From positions 19,263-83,262 of the forward strand of contig JAKASR010000016.1 of assembly GCA_021818955.1 (NCBI GenBank): DNA of 64,000 nt. The letters run 5' to 3'. Positions within the stretch are counted from its first letter, which is position 1; each line of letters begins with the position of its first letter. The notes under the pieces were generated by a model. That model saw only the letters and a program-made list of their open reading frames with translations, was not told the origin of the DNA and ran no database searches. Shown one piece after another: positions 1-7,609 of this stretch. The position numbers and the translations under genes were made by a program. This DNA is from Acidobacteriota bacterium (GTDB taxonomy: Bacteria; Acidobacteriota; Terriglobia; Terriglobales; SCQP01).

Positions 1-1229
1 TCCACCGACATGCCGGGGCGCAGCAAGGCAAGGTGCTGATCGGGATCGAACAGGATTTTCACCGGCACGCGCTGCACCACCTTGACGTAATTGCCGGTGG
101 CGTTTTCCGGCGGCAGCAGGCTGAAGATTTCACCGGTGGCCGAGCCGATGGATTGCAAATAGCCGCGGAAGTCGCGGTTATAGGCATCGACGTGAATATC
201 GACGGCCATGCCGGGGCGCATGCGGCGCAGATCGGTTTCCTTGTAGTTGGCGATGATCCAGACGCGATGCACGGGAATAACGACCATGACCGGTTGTCCG
301 GGAGCGAGGCGCTCGCCCAGCTCGATGGTTTTGTTGCCGACGCGGCCGTTGGAGGGGGCGCGCACGACGGTGTAGCCGAGATTGAGGCGGGCGGCGGCGA
401 CGGCGGCCTGAGCGGCGCGCACCTGGGCGGAGGCGGAGCGGGCACGGGCGCGAGTCATGGCCACCTGCTGCGGGGCGGAAAGGGCGCTGGCGACGGCGGC
501 CCGGGCCTGAGCCACGCGGCTGCGGGCGGCGGCGACGGCGGCCTGAGCGGCGCGCACGCCATCCTGCGCGGCTCGGACCTGGGCCTGAGCCGAAAGCAGG
601 CCGGAGTGGGCGGCGATGGCGGTGGTGCGAATAGCGTCGTAACGCTGGCGGCTGACCTCGTTTTTGACGACCAGGGCGCGGTAACGCTCCAGATTGGTGG
701 CGGCGTTGCGGTTCTGGGCGCGAGCCTGCTGCAAGGCGGAGTTGGCGGCGCTGAGCTGGGCACGGGCGATGGATAACTGCTGCCGCGCCCCGGCTTCGCC
801 GGCCTGGGCAAACTGCAAACCGGCGCGGGCGGCGGTCAAGCTGCCGCCACTGGTGATGCGCACGATGGGGATGTTGGTGGAGGCGCCGAGCGCCGCCGCT
901 TCCGCGGTGGCCCGCGCCGCCTGCGCGCGCTGGAGCGCGACCTGAAAATCGCGGGGATCGAGCCGGAACAGCACCTGGCCTTTGCGCACGTACTGGTTTT
1001 CGCGCACGTCGATTTCGACGACCGTGCCGGGAACGCGCGGCGCGATGGGCTGCAGGTGGCCGTTAATCTGAGCATCGTCGGTGGAAACCCGGTTGCGGTA
1101 ATACAGCCACAGGAAAAACAGGGCCGCCAGCACCAGCACGGCGACGAGCACGATGAGGCGTTGGTGGCGGCGCAAACCGCGCGGGGGTTCAACCGAGGCG
1201 CCGCTAGGAGTGACAAGTTCAGAGGACAT
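1..1229 (-). CDS. HlyD/EmrA-family efflux adaptor (3' end cut by window edge)
   Basis: Membrane fusion protein that links an inner-membrane drug exporter to an outer-membrane channel. About 409 codons are visible. Reading the minus strand gives a short cytoplasmic N-terminus, one membrane helix at about residues 20-42 (LIVLVAVLVLAALFFLWLYY), a first lipoyl half (VSTDDAQINGHLQPIAPRVPG then VRKGQVLFRLDPRDF), a long Ala/Gln-rich coiled coil and the second lipoyl half (YTVVRAPSNGRVGNKTIELG). The reading frame stays open to position 1, and with EmrA-type proteins near 390-420 residues only the tail is missing. The start ATG (1229-1227) shares one base with the stop of the upstream TolC-like gene (TGATG), so translation is probably coupled. 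A transporter of the EmrB/MFS type is expected just beyond the edge (inference). The start is firm; the substrate is unknown. Confidence 0.9.
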   Translation of the reverse strand, partial: MSSELVTPSGASVEPPRGLRRHQRLIVLVAVLVLAALFFLWLYYRNRVSTDDAQINGHLQPIAPRVPGTVVEIDVRENQYVRKGQVLFRLDPRDFQVALQRAQAARATAEAAALGASTNIPIVRITSGGSLTAARAGLQFAQAGEAGARQQLSIARAQLSAANSALQQARAQNRNAATNLERYRALVVKNEVSRQRYDAIRTTAIAAHSGLLSAQAQVRAAQDGVRAAQAAVAAARSRVAQARAAVASALSAPQQVAMTRARARSASAQVRAAQAAVAAARLNLGYTVVRAPSNGRVGNKTIELGERLAPGQPVMVVIPVHRVWIIANYKETDLRRMRPGMAVDIHVDAYNRDFRGYLQSIGSATGEIFSLLPPENATGNYVKVVQRVPVKILFDPDQHLALLRPGMSV

Positions 1230-2686
1230 CAGGGGGCTCCTGGTGCAGCCGGCCGCGGCAGGCGTCCCAACGCGGTGGCGAGGGCGGCGCGGGCGGCATG
1301 GTATTGATATAAGCCGGCGATATAGCCCTGGTCGGCTTGAGCGACGGCTTGTTGGGCACGGATTTCATCGAGGTTATCGGCGACGCCGGCGCGAAAGCGG
1401 TCGCGCGCCAAGCGCAGTTCCTGGCGGGCGAGGGCGCGCGCCTGGGCGGCGACCCGCACCTGGTGATAGCTGGAGTCGAGGTTAAGCAAGTCGATGCGGA
1501 CCTGGGCGGCGACGGCGGCGCGCAGGTCGGCGAGCCGGTCCTGGGCGCGGCGCAGATGCTGCGCGGCGGCGGCGCTGGCGGCGCGGATCTGTCCGCCGGC
1601 GAAGACCGGCAGGCTGAGGCTGCCTTCGACCAGAAAGGTGGGGTGGTCGCGGGTGAAGGTGTTGCCGATGGTGCCGTAATTGGCGTCCAGGCTGAATTGC
1701 GGCACGCGGCTGTCGCGGGCGGCGGCGAGTCCGAGTTGGGCGGCGCGCACCGCCAGTTGGGCGGCGCGGATATCGGGCCGCCGGCGCCAAGCTTCGGCGA
1801 TGGCGGCGCGCGGGCGCAACGCGGGCGCGGGCCGCGGCGGGCGCAAGCGGTCCGTGAGGATGAAGGCCTGGGCTTCGGGCAGGCCGATCATGCGCGCCAA
1901 GCGCAGCCGCTGTTGCGCCAGGGCGTAATCGGCGGCAATCACCCGCTGTTGCTCGTTGGCGCGCTCCACCTGGGCGCGGACCACGTCGAGGGCATTGACC
2001 AGGCCGTTGTTTTCCATATCCCGAGCCTGGCGCCAGGATTGGGTGGCGGTGGCCAGTTGCGCGCGCGCGGCTTGCAAGCTGGCGGCGTCGGCGAGGGTGA
2101 GCTGATATTGATCGCGCACCGCTTCGACCACCAGGTTGCGAATTTGCCGGGCGGTGGCGCCGGCGGCCCGGGCGCCGGCGCGGGCGGCGCGCCATTGCTG
2201 CAAATCGGAGAGCGAGAGCAGGCTATCGTGCAGGTAAAGCCGGGCATCGGCGACGTTGAACGGGCCGACGATTTTGGGGACGCCGGGGATATTGAATTGG
2301 AAGCCCAGGGCGGCCAGATTGATTTTCTGCCGCAGGTCATACGCCTGGGCGCTCACATGAGGCAGCATTTGCGACAGCGCCGCCAGGCGCTGGGCGCGCG
2401 CGCTGCGCGATTGGGAAGAAGCCAGCAGGATGGCCAGATTGGATTGCAACCCGCGCGCCACCGCCTGCGCCAGGCTCAGGCGCAGCGGTTGCGCGGCGGC
2501 CACGCCGCGCGGGACGCCGCCCATTAAATCGCCCGCCTGGGGCGCCGAAACAGCGGCGGGCGAAGGACTCGAGGCGGGCGCGGGCGCCTGCGCCGGGAGC
2601 GCGGCAAGCAGCGCCAAGGCCAGGATGGCCGCCCGCAGGCGGAAGAGCCAAGCTGCGAAACGAAGCGGAGGGGCGAGTCGGGTCAT
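1229..2686 (-). CDS. TolC/OprM-family outer-membrane efflux protein
   Basis: Outer-membrane channel of a tripartite efflux pump, 485 residues, normal for the family. An N-terminal signal peptide is visible (about residues 12-34, LRAAILALALLAALPAQ). Two repeated OEP halves follow, with long Ala/Gln/Arg-rich helices (for example LRLSLAQAVARGLQSNLAILLA at the start of the first half and RAAIAEAWRRRPDIRAAQLAV at the start of the second). The ATG overlaps the tetR stop by four bases (2683-2686), and its own stop overlaps the start of the EmrA-like adaptor, so regulator, channel and adaptor form one transcript. There is no lipobox Cys after the signal peptide, unlike NodT/OprM lipoproteins, so a TolC-like soluble signal is likelier. 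Substrate unknown. Confidence 0.9.
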   Translation of the reverse strand: MTRLAPPLRFAAWLFRLRAAILALALLAALPAQAPAPASSPSPAAVSAPQAGDLMGGVPRGVAAAQPLRLSLAQAVARGLQSNLAILLASSQSRSARAQRLAALSQMLPHVSAQAYDLRQKINLAALGFQFNIPGVPKIVGPFNVADARLYLHDSLLSLSDLQQWRAARAGARAAGATARQIRNLVVEAVRDQYQLTLADAASLQAARAQLATATQSWRQARDMENNGLVNALDVVRAQVERANEQQRVIAADYALAQQRLRLARMIGLPEAQAFILTDRLRPPRPAPALRPRAAIAEAWRRRPDIRAAQLAVRAAQLGLAAARDSRVPQFSLDANYGTIGNTFTRDHPTFLVEGSLSLPVFAGGQIRAASAAAAQHLRRAQDRLADLRAAVAAQVRIDLLNLDSSYHQVRVAAQARALARQELRLARDRFRAGVADNLDEIRAQQAVAQADQGYIAGLYQYHAARAALATALGRLPRPAAPGAP

Positions 2687-3333
2687 AACGTACCTGACGC
2701 GGGGGCGATGGTTTCGCCATGCACGCCCCGCCAGAAGAGGTCGAAGATGAATTGCTCAGGCTCGGTCTGGTCATCGAACAGGCCCAGGAAACGGCTGGTA
2801 AAGAAATCGCGCACCATGAGGGCAAGCATGAGCGCGGTTTCCAGGGGCGGCACCGGACGCAGCGCGCCTTCGCGCACGCCCTGCTCGATCACGACCGCCA
2901 GATCGCGGGCCAAATCCAGGTAGAAGTCGCGGAAATTTTTACGATAGCGGGTGGGATGAGCGCAGAGGTGGCCAAACTCGGTGAGATAGATGCGCATGAA
3001 TTCGGCGTCATTGCGCATCAACTCGCAGCGCACGACGACGGCGGCGCGCAGACGGCCGCGGACATCGGGAGCGGCGTCCATGGCCCGCCGGGCGCGCTGG
3101 CGCAGGGTCTCGAGGCACTCGCGCAGGGCTTCCCAGAAGATGGTTTCCTTGCTGTCGAAATACAAATAGAGCGTGCCCTTGGCGAGGCCGGCGGCGGCGG
3201 CGATCTCGTCGAGTGTGGCGGCCTCGAAACCACGCCGGGCAAAGACACGCCGGGCGGCGGCCAGGATTTCGCCCTGGCGGAACTCGGCCAGGACTTCATG
3301 ACGGCGCTTGCGAGGAGGGGAAGGCTCAGGCAT
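2683..3333 (-). CDS. TetR/AcrR-family transcriptional repressor
   Basis: 216 residues. Residues about 17-62 form the TetR helix-turn-helix (RQGEILAAARRVFARRGFEA, then TLDEIAAAAGLAKGTLYLYF), with the typical KGTLYLYFDSKETIF recognition and connection segment. The C-terminal ligand-binding part is helical and resembles the TetR_C domains of efflux regulators. It is first in an operon with the TolC-like and EmrA-like genes (four-base overlap). An inverted-repeat operator lies 12-39 bp upstream of its start, so it very probably represses its own operon and responds to a pump substrate. Family and role as local repressor are secure; the inducer cannot be read from sequence. Confidence 0.93.
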   Translation of the reverse strand: MPEPSPPRKRRHEVLAEFRQGEILAAARRVFARRGFEAATLDEIAAAAGLAKGTLYLYFDSKETIFWEALRECLETLRQRARRAMDAAPDVRGRLRAAVVVRCELMRNDAEFMRIYLTEFGHLCAHPTRYRKNFRDFYLDLARDLAVVIEQGVREGALRPVPPLETALMLALMVRDFFTSRFLGLFDDQTEPEQFIFDLFWRGVHGETIAPASGTL

Positions 3334-3344
3334 AAAACTGTTCA

Positions 3345-3372
3345 GTCATTAAAATGACCAACGAGTCATTTT
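3345..3372. promoter_or_regulatory. TetR operator with three GTCATT half-sites
   Basis: A perfect inverted repeat AAAATGAC-N6-GTCATTTT spans 3351-3372. A third half-site GTCATT at 3345-3350 pairs with AATGAC at 3353-3358 (two-base centre). The three half-sites sit directly downstream of a TATAAT hexamer on the minus strand (3378-3373) and just upstream of the tetR start at 3333. This is the arrangement expected for an autorepressed TetR promoter. No convincing -35 hexamer is seen at 16-18 bp. Confidence 0.75.
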
Positions 3373-3378
3373 ATTATA
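3373..3378 (-). promoter_or_regulatory. -10 hexamer of the tetR efflux operon
   Basis: Exact TATAAT on the minus strand in a locally AT-rich stretch, 40 bp upstream of the tetR ATG and abutting the inverted-repeat operator. The -35 region is not recognisable, so the assignment rests on the -10 match and the operator. Confidence 0.5.
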
Positions 3379-3442
3379 CTTTAATAACATTGGACGCGCA
3401 CGCCGGGGAGAGGGGCAAGTTGCGGCGGGGGCGAGCAAAAAT

Positions 3443-4504
3443 TCAGAGCCGGGCGATGACGGCGGCGGCCATGGCGCGGCAGCCCAACGGCCGCGCCGCG
3501 TCCAAATCGCGGGTACGCAGGCCATCCTCGAGGGCGCGCAGGACGGCGGCTTCGATGGCGGCGGCGGCTTGCGGCTCGCGGCAGCTATGCCGCAGCAACA
3601 TGGCCGCGGACAGGATGGCGCCCAGCGGATTGGCGACATCCTGACCGGCCAGCGCCGGGGCGGAGCCATGCACCGGCTCGTAGAGTCCGACCGGGCCGCC
3701 GAGCGAGGCCGAGGGCAGCAAGCCGAGCGAGCCGGCCAGCACCGCGGCTTCATCGCTGAGGATGTCGCCAAACAGGTTGGCGGTGAGGATGACGTCGAAG
3801 TCGCGGGGGCGCAGCAGAATCTGCATGGCGGCATTATCTATATAAAGATGCTCCAGCGACACGCCGGCGAAATCCGGCGCCAGGCGGGTGACGGTTTCGC
3901 GCCACAACTGGCTGGTTTCGAGCACGTTGGCCTTATCCACGCTGGCCAGCTTGCCGCGCCGTTCCGCGGCCAGGGCGAAGGCGACGCGGGCGACGCGCTC
4001 GATTTCCCCGACGCTGTAGCGCATGGTGTTGAAGGCGGCCTGGCGGGAAGCCTCGAAACCGCGGGGCTGGCCGAAGTAGATGCCGCCGGTCAATTCGCGC
4101 ACGATCAGGAAATCGGCGCCGGCGGCCCACTCGTCCTTAAGCGGGATGCTGCCCACGCCGGGATAATGGCGGATGGGGCGCAGATTGGCGAACGCTCCCA
4201 GGGCGGAGCGCAGGCGCAAGAGGCCGGATTCAGGCTTGCGCGCCGGCGGCTCGCGATCGAATTCGGGCGCGCCGACAGCGCCCAACAGCACCGCATCGGC
4301 GGCCTGGGCGGCGGCGAGGGTGGCGGCGGGCAGGGGATCGCCGGCGGCGATGAGGCCAGCGCCGCCCATCGGGTAAGAGCCGGATGCCAGGGTAAAACCA
4401 AAGCGCCGGGCGGCGGCGTGGAGCACCTCGACGGCGGCCGAAATCACCTCCGGGCCGATGCCGTCGCCGGGCAGGAGACAGAGGCGATAGTGGCGTTCAG
4501 GCAT
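3443..4504 (-). CDS. leuB: 3-isopropylmalate dehydrogenase
   Basis: Oxidises and decarboxylates 3-isopropylmalate to 2-oxoisocaproate with NAD, the third step of leucine synthesis. 353 residues from the chosen ATG at 4504, the usual length. The frame stays open upstream to 4570, but MPERHYRLCLLPGDGIGPEV matches the conserved family N-terminus. Visible motifs are GDGIGPEV, the substrate-loop region (RKPESGLLRLRSALGAFANL), RELTGGIYFGQPRGF and the metal/substrate signature NLFGDILSDEAAVLAGSLG around residue 240. It lies downstream of leuA and the cupin-like gene with a 127-bp gap. A TTGACA at 4609-4604 (minus) could give it its own promoter, but no good -10 is present. leuC and leuD are not in the window. 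Confidence 0.95.
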   Translation of the reverse strand: MPERHYRLCLLPGDGIGPEVISAAVEVLHAAARRFGFTLASGSYPMGGAGLIAAGDPLPAATLAAAQAADAVLLGAVGAPEFDREPPARKPESGLLRLRSALGAFANLRPIRHYPGVGSIPLKDEWAAGADFLIVRELTGGIYFGQPRGFEASRQAAFNTMRYSVGEIERVARVAFALAAERRGKLASVDKANVLETSQLWRETVTRLAPDFAGVSLEHLYIDNAAMQILLRPRDFDVILTANLFGDILSDEAAVLAGSLGLLPSASLGGPVGLYEPVHGSAPALAGQDVANPLGAILSAAMLLRHSCREPQAAAAIEAAVLRALEDGLRTRDLDAARPLGCRAMAAAVIARL

Positions 4505-4631
4505 GGTTTCAGTTTTCCAGTTTTCACCGCTTCGTAGCCAGTTAAATTTTACGGCGCGGCTGAGCGGCAAACGGCGAAGTTAATGCAAACCAAGCCTTGT
4601 CATTGTCAAGGAAGAGGAGTCAGCGGCAGGC

Positions 4632-4916
4632 TCACACGCCCCAGAGATCGTCGCTGGTTTCGGTGTAGTGATAGACCAAGCTTTCTTCCAAAGCTTCCAG
4701 GCGGCAATGAGCGCCGGCGGGGATGCTGGCGGCATCGCTGGCGCGCAGGATCATGGTTTCTTCCGGATCGAGCTGGAGCCGCAGTCGGCCCTGCACCACG
4801 GCGGCGACGGCAGGCACGGCCGGATTAAGCTCGGCCACGTCACCGGCGGCGTAATGACGATACTCGCCGTGAAGTTTATGCGCGCGGGGCGAAACTGGCG
4901 TGGAGGCATTCATCAT
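4632..4916 (-). CDS. Small cupin-like protein between leuA and leuB
   Basis: 94 residues. Its ATGATG start overlaps the leuA stop (ATGATGA, 4916-4913), so it is translationally coupled to leuA. The sequence looks like a short single-domain beta barrel: GDVAELNPAVPAVAAVVQGR, a hydrophobic/charged alternation around LRLQLDPEETMILRASDAAS, then IPAGAHCRLEALEESLVYHY, which resembles the second cupin motif (IPAG..H). Only His-type ligands near residues 71 and 87 are seen, so metal binding is uncertain. Function unknown. Its place directly behind a LeuA that lacks the allosteric domain makes a regulatory or accessory role in leucine synthesis worth testing, but this is inference only. Confidence 0.75.
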   Translation of the reverse strand: MMNASTPVSPRAHKLHGEYRHYAAGDVAELNPAVPAVAAVVQGRLRLQLDPEETMILRASDAASIPAGAHCRLEALEESLVYHYTETSDDLWGV

Positions 4917-6121
4917 TGGGTAGCAACGGCGCTGGAATGGGCGGCGGGAGCCGGACCCGGGAGTTGAGCCAAGCCGGCGCCGAGGGCGATATCCCGCAAA
5001 CAGTCGTCGGCCACCAACTTTTGCCGGTCGGCGACCTGTAAAAAGGCCTGATAGACGGCGTCCAGTTGCTCGCGTTCGACCCGCCACCCGAGTTGTTCCA
5101 GGCGCGCCTGCAAAGCATGGCGGCCGGAATGCTTGCCGAGCAGCAACTGGCTGGAGGCGATGCCCACGGTGGACGGGGTCATGATTTCGTAGGTCAAGGG
5201 CGACTTGAGCATGCCGTCCTGATGGATGCCGGCGGTATGGGCGAAGGCGTTACGGCCCACGATGGCCTTATTCGGCTGCACGCCGATACCGGTAATTTCG
5301 GCCAATTGCAGACTGACGGGATAAATTTTTTCGGTGCGAATGCGGGTGACGTAAGGCAGGGCGTCGGCGCGCACGCGCAAGGCCATGACCACTTCCTCCA
5401 GCGAGGCATTGCCGGCGCGTTCGCCAATGCCGTTGATGGCGCATTCCACCTGGCGGGCGCCGGCGGCGAGCGCGGCCAGCGAATTGGCCACGGCCAGACC
5501 GAGATCGTCATGGCAATGCACGCTGAGAATGGCTTTATCGACGCCCGGCAGGCGCTCGCGCAAAAAAGCGATCAGGGCGGCATACTCGTGCGGCACGGAG
5601 TAGCCGACGGTATCGGGGATATTGAGCACGGTGGCGCCGGCTTCCAGGGCCGCCGCCAGCACTTCCAACAGGAAGTCGCGATCACTGCGGGTGGCGTCTT
5701 CGGCGGAGAATTCGACCTCATCGGCGTATTCGCGCGCGAGGCGGACGGCGGTATAGGTATCGGCCACAACCTGGGCGCGGGTGCGTTTGAGCTTGTGCTG
5801 GAGGTGAATGTCGGAGGTGGCGATAAAGGTATGCAGCAGCGGACGGGCGGCAGGGCGCAGCGCATCGCCGGCGCGGCGGATATCGGCCTCGACGGCGCGG
5901 GCGAGCGCGGCCACGCTCGTCTGGCGGCACTCGCGGGCAATGGTTTGCACGGCCAGGAAGTCGCCCTCGGAAGCAATGGGAAAGCCGGCTTCCAGCACAT
6001 CCACGCCGAGTTCTTCCAGCGGGTGCGCCAGGCGCAGTTTTTCTTCCGGGGTCATGCTGAAGCCGGGGGACTGCTCGCCGTCGCGCAGCGTGGTATCGAA
6101 GATGCGAATCGGCTCGGGCAT
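4913..6121 (-). CDS. leuA: 2-isopropylmalate synthase, short form without LeuA regulatory domain
   Basis: Condenses acetyl-CoA with 2-oxoisovalerate, the committed step of leucine synthesis. 402 residues. The N-terminal HMGL-like TIM barrel starts at once (IRIFDTTLRDGEQSPGFSMT), followed by the metal-binding HCHDDLGLAVANSLAA and the signature INGIGERAGNASLEEVVMAL. FAHTAGIHQDGMLK and LGKHSGRHAL belong to the subdomain region, and the protein ends shortly after VYQAFLQVADRQKLVADDCL. Full-length enzymes (about 500-550 residues) continue with a C-terminal dimer domain that binds leucine; here it is absent. Homocitrate synthase is an alternative because of the length, but the motifs and the leuB neighbour favour LeuA. 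A promoter carrying a motif shared with ilvC lies upstream. Confidence 0.92.
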   Translation of the reverse strand: MPEPIRIFDTTLRDGEQSPGFSMTPEEKLRLAHPLEELGVDVLEAGFPIASEGDFLAVQTIARECRQTSVAALARAVEADIRRAGDALRPAARPLLHTFIATSDIHLQHKLKRTRAQVVADTYTAVRLAREYADEVEFSAEDATRSDRDFLLEVLAAALEAGATVLNIPDTVGYSVPHEYAALIAFLRERLPGVDKAILSVHCHDDLGLAVANSLAALAAGARQVECAINGIGERAGNASLEEVVMALRVRADALPYVTRIRTEKIYPVSLQLAEITGIGVQPNKAIVGRNAFAHTAGIHQDGMLKSPLTYEIMTPSTVGIASSQLLLGKHSGRHALQARLEQLGWRVEREQLDAVYQAFLQVADRQKLVADDCLRDIALGAGLAQLPGPAPAAHSSAVATQ

Positions 6122-6157
6122 GGGAGCGGGTAAGCCTCCGTTAGGGATTGCTTCAGC

Positions 6158-6188
6158 CCAGCTTACCGGCCGGTCGGTCGCTTGTCAA
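6158..6188 (-). promoter_or_regulatory. leuA promoter with palindromic motif shared with ilvC
   Basis: On the minus strand TTGACA (6188-6183) is followed after 17 bp by TAAGCT (6165-6160). The interval is occupied by a motif whose plus-strand form is AGCTTACCGGCCGGTCGGT (6160-6178), centred on the perfect palindrome ACCGGCCGGT. The same 21-bp block (6158-6178) recurs upstream of ilvC at 26987-27007 with 19 of 21 positions identical. The -35 overlaps the hpt stop codon, so leuA can be transcribed separately from hpt. Confidence 0.6.
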
Positions 6189-6751
6189 GCCGAAGGGGAC
6201 GATTCCGGGGATTCGGGCCGAAAGATTTCGCCGCGCAAGATGCCCAGGTCGGGGAGATTGCGGTAAAGCTGCTGATAATCGAGTCCATAGCCGACGACAA
6301 AGCGGTCGGGAATTTCGAAGCAGCGGTAGTGTACGGGGACGGGAAGCAGGCGGCGGGAGGTTTTGTCAAGCAGGGTGCAAACCTGAAGGGTGGCGGGATG
6401 ACGGGCGGCGAGGGTTTCCAGCAGATAACGCAGGGTAAAGCCGGTATCCACAATATCTTCAATGAGCAGGACATGTTGGCCGGTGATATCGAGGTCGAGG
6501 TCTTTTTCAATGCGGACGCGGCCGCCGCCGGGGCTGCTGGCGAAGCTGGAGATGGCGAGAAAATCCAGGCGCAGCGGGAGGCTCAAGGCGCGGGAAAGAT
6601 CGGTCAGGAAAAACACCGAGCCTTTCAAGACGGCGACCAGCACCAGGCCGGGGCAGGCGGCATAATCGCGATCGATCTGGCGGGCCAGGGCGGCAATGCG
6701 CTCCTGGATTTGCCCGGCAGTGAATAAGACGCGCTCAAGATCGGGATGCAT
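6185..6751 (-). CDS. hpt: Hypoxanthine phosphoribosyltransferase
   Basis: Purine-salvage enzyme that joins hypoxanthine or guanine to PRPP. 188 residues, typical for bacterial Hpt. Visible features are the N-terminal helix LFTAGQIQERIAALARQIDR, the hydrophobic strand LVLVAVLKGSVFFLTDLSRA, the PRPP-binding signature HVLLIEDIVDTGFTLRYLL, and the C-terminal FEIPDRFVVGYGLDYQQLYR with the GYGLDY loop. It is the first gene of the leftward block and its 3' end contains the -35 element of leuA. Assignment is secure; preference between guanine and hypoxanthine is not readable. Confidence 0.95.
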   Translation of the reverse strand: MHPDLERVLFTAGQIQERIAALARQIDRDYAACPGLVLVAVLKGSVFFLTDLSRALSLPLRLDFLAISSFASSPGGGRVRIEKDLDLDITGQHVLLIEDIVDTGFTLRYLLETLAARHPATLQVCTLLDKTSRRLLPVPVHYRCFEIPDRFVVGYGLDYQQLYRNLPDLGILRGEIFRPESPESSPSA

Positions 6752-6853
6752 GAGGACAGGATAGCGGCATCTTCAAGCTATAAGGCGGGCAGTTCAAGAA
6801 AGCGCGAGCAAGGTATTACGCATAACCGTCCAGGGGGCTAGAATGCAGGTAGC

Positions 6854-6883
6854 GTAGAAGCCAAGCACGTAGAAGCCAAGCAC
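6854..6883 (+). repeat. Perfect 15-bp tandem duplication in a 5' leader
   Basis: GTAGAAGCCAAGCAC occurs twice without a gap (6854-6868 and 6869-6883), ending one base before the ATG at 6885. It therefore covers the position where a ribosome-binding site would lie; only the AGAAG inside each copy resembles one. A TAGAAT hexamer at 6839-6844 may be the -10 of this gene. Confidence 0.8.
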
Positions 6884-6884
6884 G

Positions 6885-7577
6885 ATGAAATCCACAACCG
6901 CCGCCGCTGTACGAGGAGTGATGGGGGCGATTTGGGCGCTAGCCGCATGCGGTTTCGCGGCACAACCGGCAGCGCGCCCACCGGCGCCGCGGCCGATGGT
7001 ATGCCTAAAACGTTCGCACTGCCGCGGGCCGAAACTGGGGGGGGAACGGTTTGCGCTGCTGAGCGACCGGCAGAGCGGGCTCAGCGTGGCCGCGGCGCGC
7101 CAGCGCTGGGGCGATTACGACAAAGTCTATCTGGTGATCACCAATTTTGGTTCACGCCTGGTGGAATTTCATGCGAGGCAAGTCAACATCGGCGGGCGCG
7201 GCGGGGCCTGGAAGAAGCCGGTGAATTTGACCATTCTGAGTTCCAATGGCGGCGGAGCGGGGATATATTTTGGCGGCGATCCGACCGGCGTGATGCCCAG
7301 TACGGCGGTATGGGAACCGGTGCCCACCAGTCCGCAAGCCCGGAAGGTGATAGGGCAGGATCCGATCTCGCAAGCCGATCTCAAACTGGAGAGCCAGGAA
7401 CTGCAAAAACTATCGTCACAACTGAAGCCGGCCCTGAGGGTGCAACTGCACTCCAGGCTATTGCAGCCGCAAGTCATTCTGGCCGGCTGCTTATTTTTTC
7501 CCCGCCGGAGGCATGGGCATTGGCGCCAATTGCGAGTCGAGCTGGCGGGGGTGAAATTTGTGCTGCCGTTGAAATAA
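6885..7577 (+). CDS. Predicted secreted lipoprotein of unknown function
   Basis: 230 residues. The N-terminus has a charged start, a hydrophobic stretch and a lipobox-like LAAC (about residues 18-22), so it is probably exported and lipid-anchored. The mature part begins with a Pro/Ala-rich spacer, then a beta-rich region (VYLVITNFGSRLVEFHARQV, KKPVNLTILSSNGGGAGIYF), and ends with strands near the C-terminus (LRVELAGVKFVLPL). I do not recognise a family. It is a lone plus-strand gene between leftward hpt and the leftward dedA-like gene, with a tandem duplication directly in front of its start. A 479-codon open frame overlapping it in another phase is treated as a shadow. Confidence 0.65.
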   Translation: MKSTTAAAVRGVMGAIWALAACGFAAQPAARPPAPRPMVCLKRSHCRGPKLGGERFALLSDRQSGLSVAAARQRWGDYDKVYLVITNFGSRLVEFHARQVNIGGRGGAWKKPVNLTILSSNGGGAGIYFGGDPTGVMPSTAVWEPVPTSPQARKVIGQDPISQADLKLESQELQKLSSQLKPALRVQLHSRLLQPQVILAGCLFFPRRRHGHWRQLRVELAGVKFVLPLK

Positions 7578-7609
7578 AGCCCAAAACGCGGCGATTTCAG
7601 CCCCAACGC

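Noticed and set aside
1337..2527. Long open frame (396 codons) on the plus strand
   Set aside because: Antisense to the TolC-like gene; Gly/Ala/His-rich composition typical of shadow frames in high-GC DNA, and the minus-strand protein is clearly conserved.
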